The position numbers and the translations under genes were made by a program. Of a stretch of 64,000 nt of DNA, positions 62,153-64,000 are shown in pieces (the first letter of the stretch is position 1; the number at the start of each line of letters is the position of its first letter). This DNA is from Phycomyces nitens. Its lineage: Eukaryota; Mucoromycota; Mucoromycetes; Mucorales; Phycomycetaceae. Under the pieces are notes generated by a model. The model saw only the letters and a list, made by a program, of their open reading frames with translations. It made no database searches and was not told where the DNA came from. The stretch spans positions 3,720,001-3,784,000 of the forward strand of contig JAHRBC010000002.1 of assembly GCA_022702545.1 (NCBI GenBank). The letters are read 5' to 3'.

Positions 62153-63154
62153 TTAAATAAGATCAGCAAACTTCTTGACCAGCTTCTGGAGATCCTTGGC
62201 TCTCAGGGCACTAGTCTCCAAAACCTCCTCATGGTTAGCCTTGTAGTTCTCAATATCAATCTCGGTGTCCTCCTCGGTAACCAACCCCAACTCGGCCAAA
62301 ACTTCCTTCTTGGCATCCTTTCCACGAGCAACAACCACAGCATTGGTAACCAAGCTGATACCGAGAACCTTGATTCCACAGTGGCGAGCAACAACAACCT
62401 CAGGCACGGTCGACATACCTACCACATCAGCTCCAATTGAGGCCAAGAAGCGAGCTTCGACACGAGTCTCGTAGCTGGGACCAGCCACGAATGCATAGAC
62501 ACCTTCACGGATATCATCTTGCTTGATACCGATCTCAAGAGCAGCCTTGAAGGCAAGCTTACGGAGGTTGTAGGTGTAGGCATCCGAGACAGGAGGGAAA
62601 CGAGGGCCAAAGGACTCAAAGTTGTGGCCGATCAAAGGACTGTTTCCGGACAGACCAGGCAAGGACAGGTGGTCGTTGATAATCATAAGGTCACCAACCT
62701 TGTGTTCAGGGTTAAGAGATCCGCAAGCATTGGTCACGACCAAGGTTTCTACACCCAAAAGCTTCATCACACGCACGGGCAAAGTGCACTGTTGAAGATT
62801 GTGGCCCTCATAAAAGTGGAATCGACCACACATAAATACAGTAGGCGTGCGGGACTCTCCAAGGTGCCCAAATACCAACTTACCCGCATGGCCAACGACT
62901 AGAGATTTTTATAGATCTTAGTCCCAGACTAGCTTATCTCGAGAATCCAATCCTTTTAACTTACCAGTGCTAGAGACAAAGCCAGGAATTGTCTCATAAG
63001 GAAATTCGACCTTGGTTGACTGATCGATCGTGTCAACCAAACCACCGAGACCAGAACCACAGATAATACCGAATTTAACGGTCTGGAATTCCTGGGGAAC
63101 CAATTTCTTCAGGTAGCTAGCGCTAGTCTCGTAGGTTTCTTGGGTGATGGTCAT
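62153..63154 (-). CDS. pnp1: Purine nucleoside phosphorylase
   Basis: Cytosolic enzyme of purine salvage; splits inosine and guanosine with phosphate to the base and ribose-1-phosphate (trimeric PNP family). Two exons: MTITQETYETSASYLKKL at 63154 to FVSSTG, then a short intron giving VVGHAGKLVFGHLGESR. Motifs: FGIICGSGLGGL (phosphate loop), GRFHFYEGH, LLGVETLVVTNACGSLNP, MSTVPEVVVARHCG (base/ribose pocket with Met-Ser and Glu) and ISLVTNAVV (Asn that holds the purine). About 305 residues, normal for fungal Pnp1. All recognisable active-site residues are kept. Confidence 0.96.
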
Positions 63155-64000
63155 TGTGATAAGTGAGATGAGAGGCAGAAAAGGTTTGTGAGCAAGAAGA
63201 AAGAAACGCGCTGACCCTTTTTGTGGTTTTGTGCTTTAGTAGCTATTTTTATTTTCCTATATATTTATACTTATATATAAAAAGTGGTATCTGCTGTATT
63301 TATGTGTGTATATGTGGGTATGTGTTGCGTGTGACTTTCTGTGGCTGTCCAATGGCATTATAATTAATATGACCAGAGTTTATGGTTCTACAAACCAAGG
63401 TATCTGCATTCACCTGTCCTACTGATTATACATTATTCTATAAAGGCAAGATACCGGACAGCCTAGGATAGACTTCAAATATACCCGCTATAGACACAGC
63501 ACTCCAGAGACTTTAATAAATTGCATTATTATAAGGGGTAGTCCAGGTGGCATATTGATTTCAATGGGCACCTCAAGCCTAACATTCAATTCAATCTCTT
63601 TCTTTACAGCAAAATAGTCAATTGATATTAATTATATATCACTGATTTATATATCAGTGTGGCACAAACCAAGTATCAGAACAATGTCCTCTTTATTTTA
63701 CCGTTTATAAACACCTCTTATCAGAACCTGATAGGTGGGTTCCGATATCCAAATGGCTCGAGCATGGTAAGCGGCACGCCAAAGGCAAATGAATCAAATG
63801 GCAATCTTCTTTTGTGCCTTGATCAATCTATCGATGGCATATTTAAATTATCCCTTGGTAACCAAGGCAGGCTTGGTTGATCTATTGTTTGGGCACATAC
63901 AAAATCACACCAATGGTGATTACTGCCCTTTAGTATATCTAATAGCAAGAAACCCATGTATTCAATTCATCTTGGTTTACCTAATTTAATTTAAAATCTC
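63155..64000. other. Upstream region of PNP; no gene seen to the window end
   Basis: PNP promoter, then AT-rich DNA with TATATA tracts. Plus-strand frames at 63659-63880 and 63789-63989, and an opposing SFAFGVPLTMLEPFGYRNPP reading at about 63730-63790, are weakly protein-like but unsupported. Confidence 0.45.

Overview
The window is nuclear DNA of a fungus. Genes are split by many short introns (about 45-170 nt, mostly GTAAG...YAG). Exons are clearly richer in G+C than the very AT-rich intergenic DNA, which is full of (TAA)n, (TA)n and T/A homopolymers. The gene set (copper-fist regulator, GH18 chitinase, Ssk2/Win1-type MAPKKK, Atf1-type bZIP factor, Boi-like scaffold, SAPS protein, Psf3) is fungal. 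Its texture, and a decayed Tc1/mariner-type transposase resembling those I recall from Mucorales, suggest an early-diverging Mucoromycota species, perhaps Phycomyces-like. That placement is inference. No operons, CRISPR arrays, rRNA or convincing tRNA genes were seen.

Layout. 0-9 kb: a glycine-rich protein cut by the window edge (-), a SIT4-associated SAPS protein (+) and an AAAP amino-acid transporter (-). 9-16.2 kb: an ATF/CREB-type bZIP factor (+), an unrecognised 134-residue two-exon gene (+), Ran GTPase (+) and the ubiquitin-eL40 fusion (-). 16-23 kb: a GH18 chitinase, an Erf4/GOLGA7-like palmitoyltransferase partner and V-ATPase subunit c (all +). 22.6-27.5 kb is a gene desert holding the decayed transposase. 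27.5-42 kb is dense: a Gln-rich protein (+), a copper-fist factor (-), a second AAAP transporter (+), a glycosyltransferase-like/alginate-lyase-like fusion (+), GINS subunit Psf3 (-) and an SH3-SAM-PH-CH scaffold (-). After another desert comes a large MAPKKK (44.8-49.3 kb, +). 49.3-59.5 kb is the odd part: a desert, then a relatively G+C-rich block with an interrupted FVFG-repeat reading frame, splice-like signals without a continuous frame, duplicated introns and a 67-bp inverted repeat. 59.5-63.2 kb returns to housekeeping genes: mitochondrial Hsp70 (-) and purine nucleoside phosphorylase (-).

Functional links. The MAPKKK and the bZIP factor are, by family, the top and bottom of the fungal stress-activated MAPK pathway. 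Ran, ubiquitin-eL40, V-ATPase c, Hsp70, PNP and Psf3 are housekeeping. The two amino-acid transporters and V-ATPase c fit vacuolar transport. The SAPS protein, Erf4-like protein and Boi-like scaffold are regulatory (phosphatase targeting, protein palmitoylation, polarity). These links rest on family knowledge; nothing in the sequence shows co-regulation.

Gene models were built by eye from open frames and splice signals. Exon edges quoted are those that keep the frame and restore a family motif.
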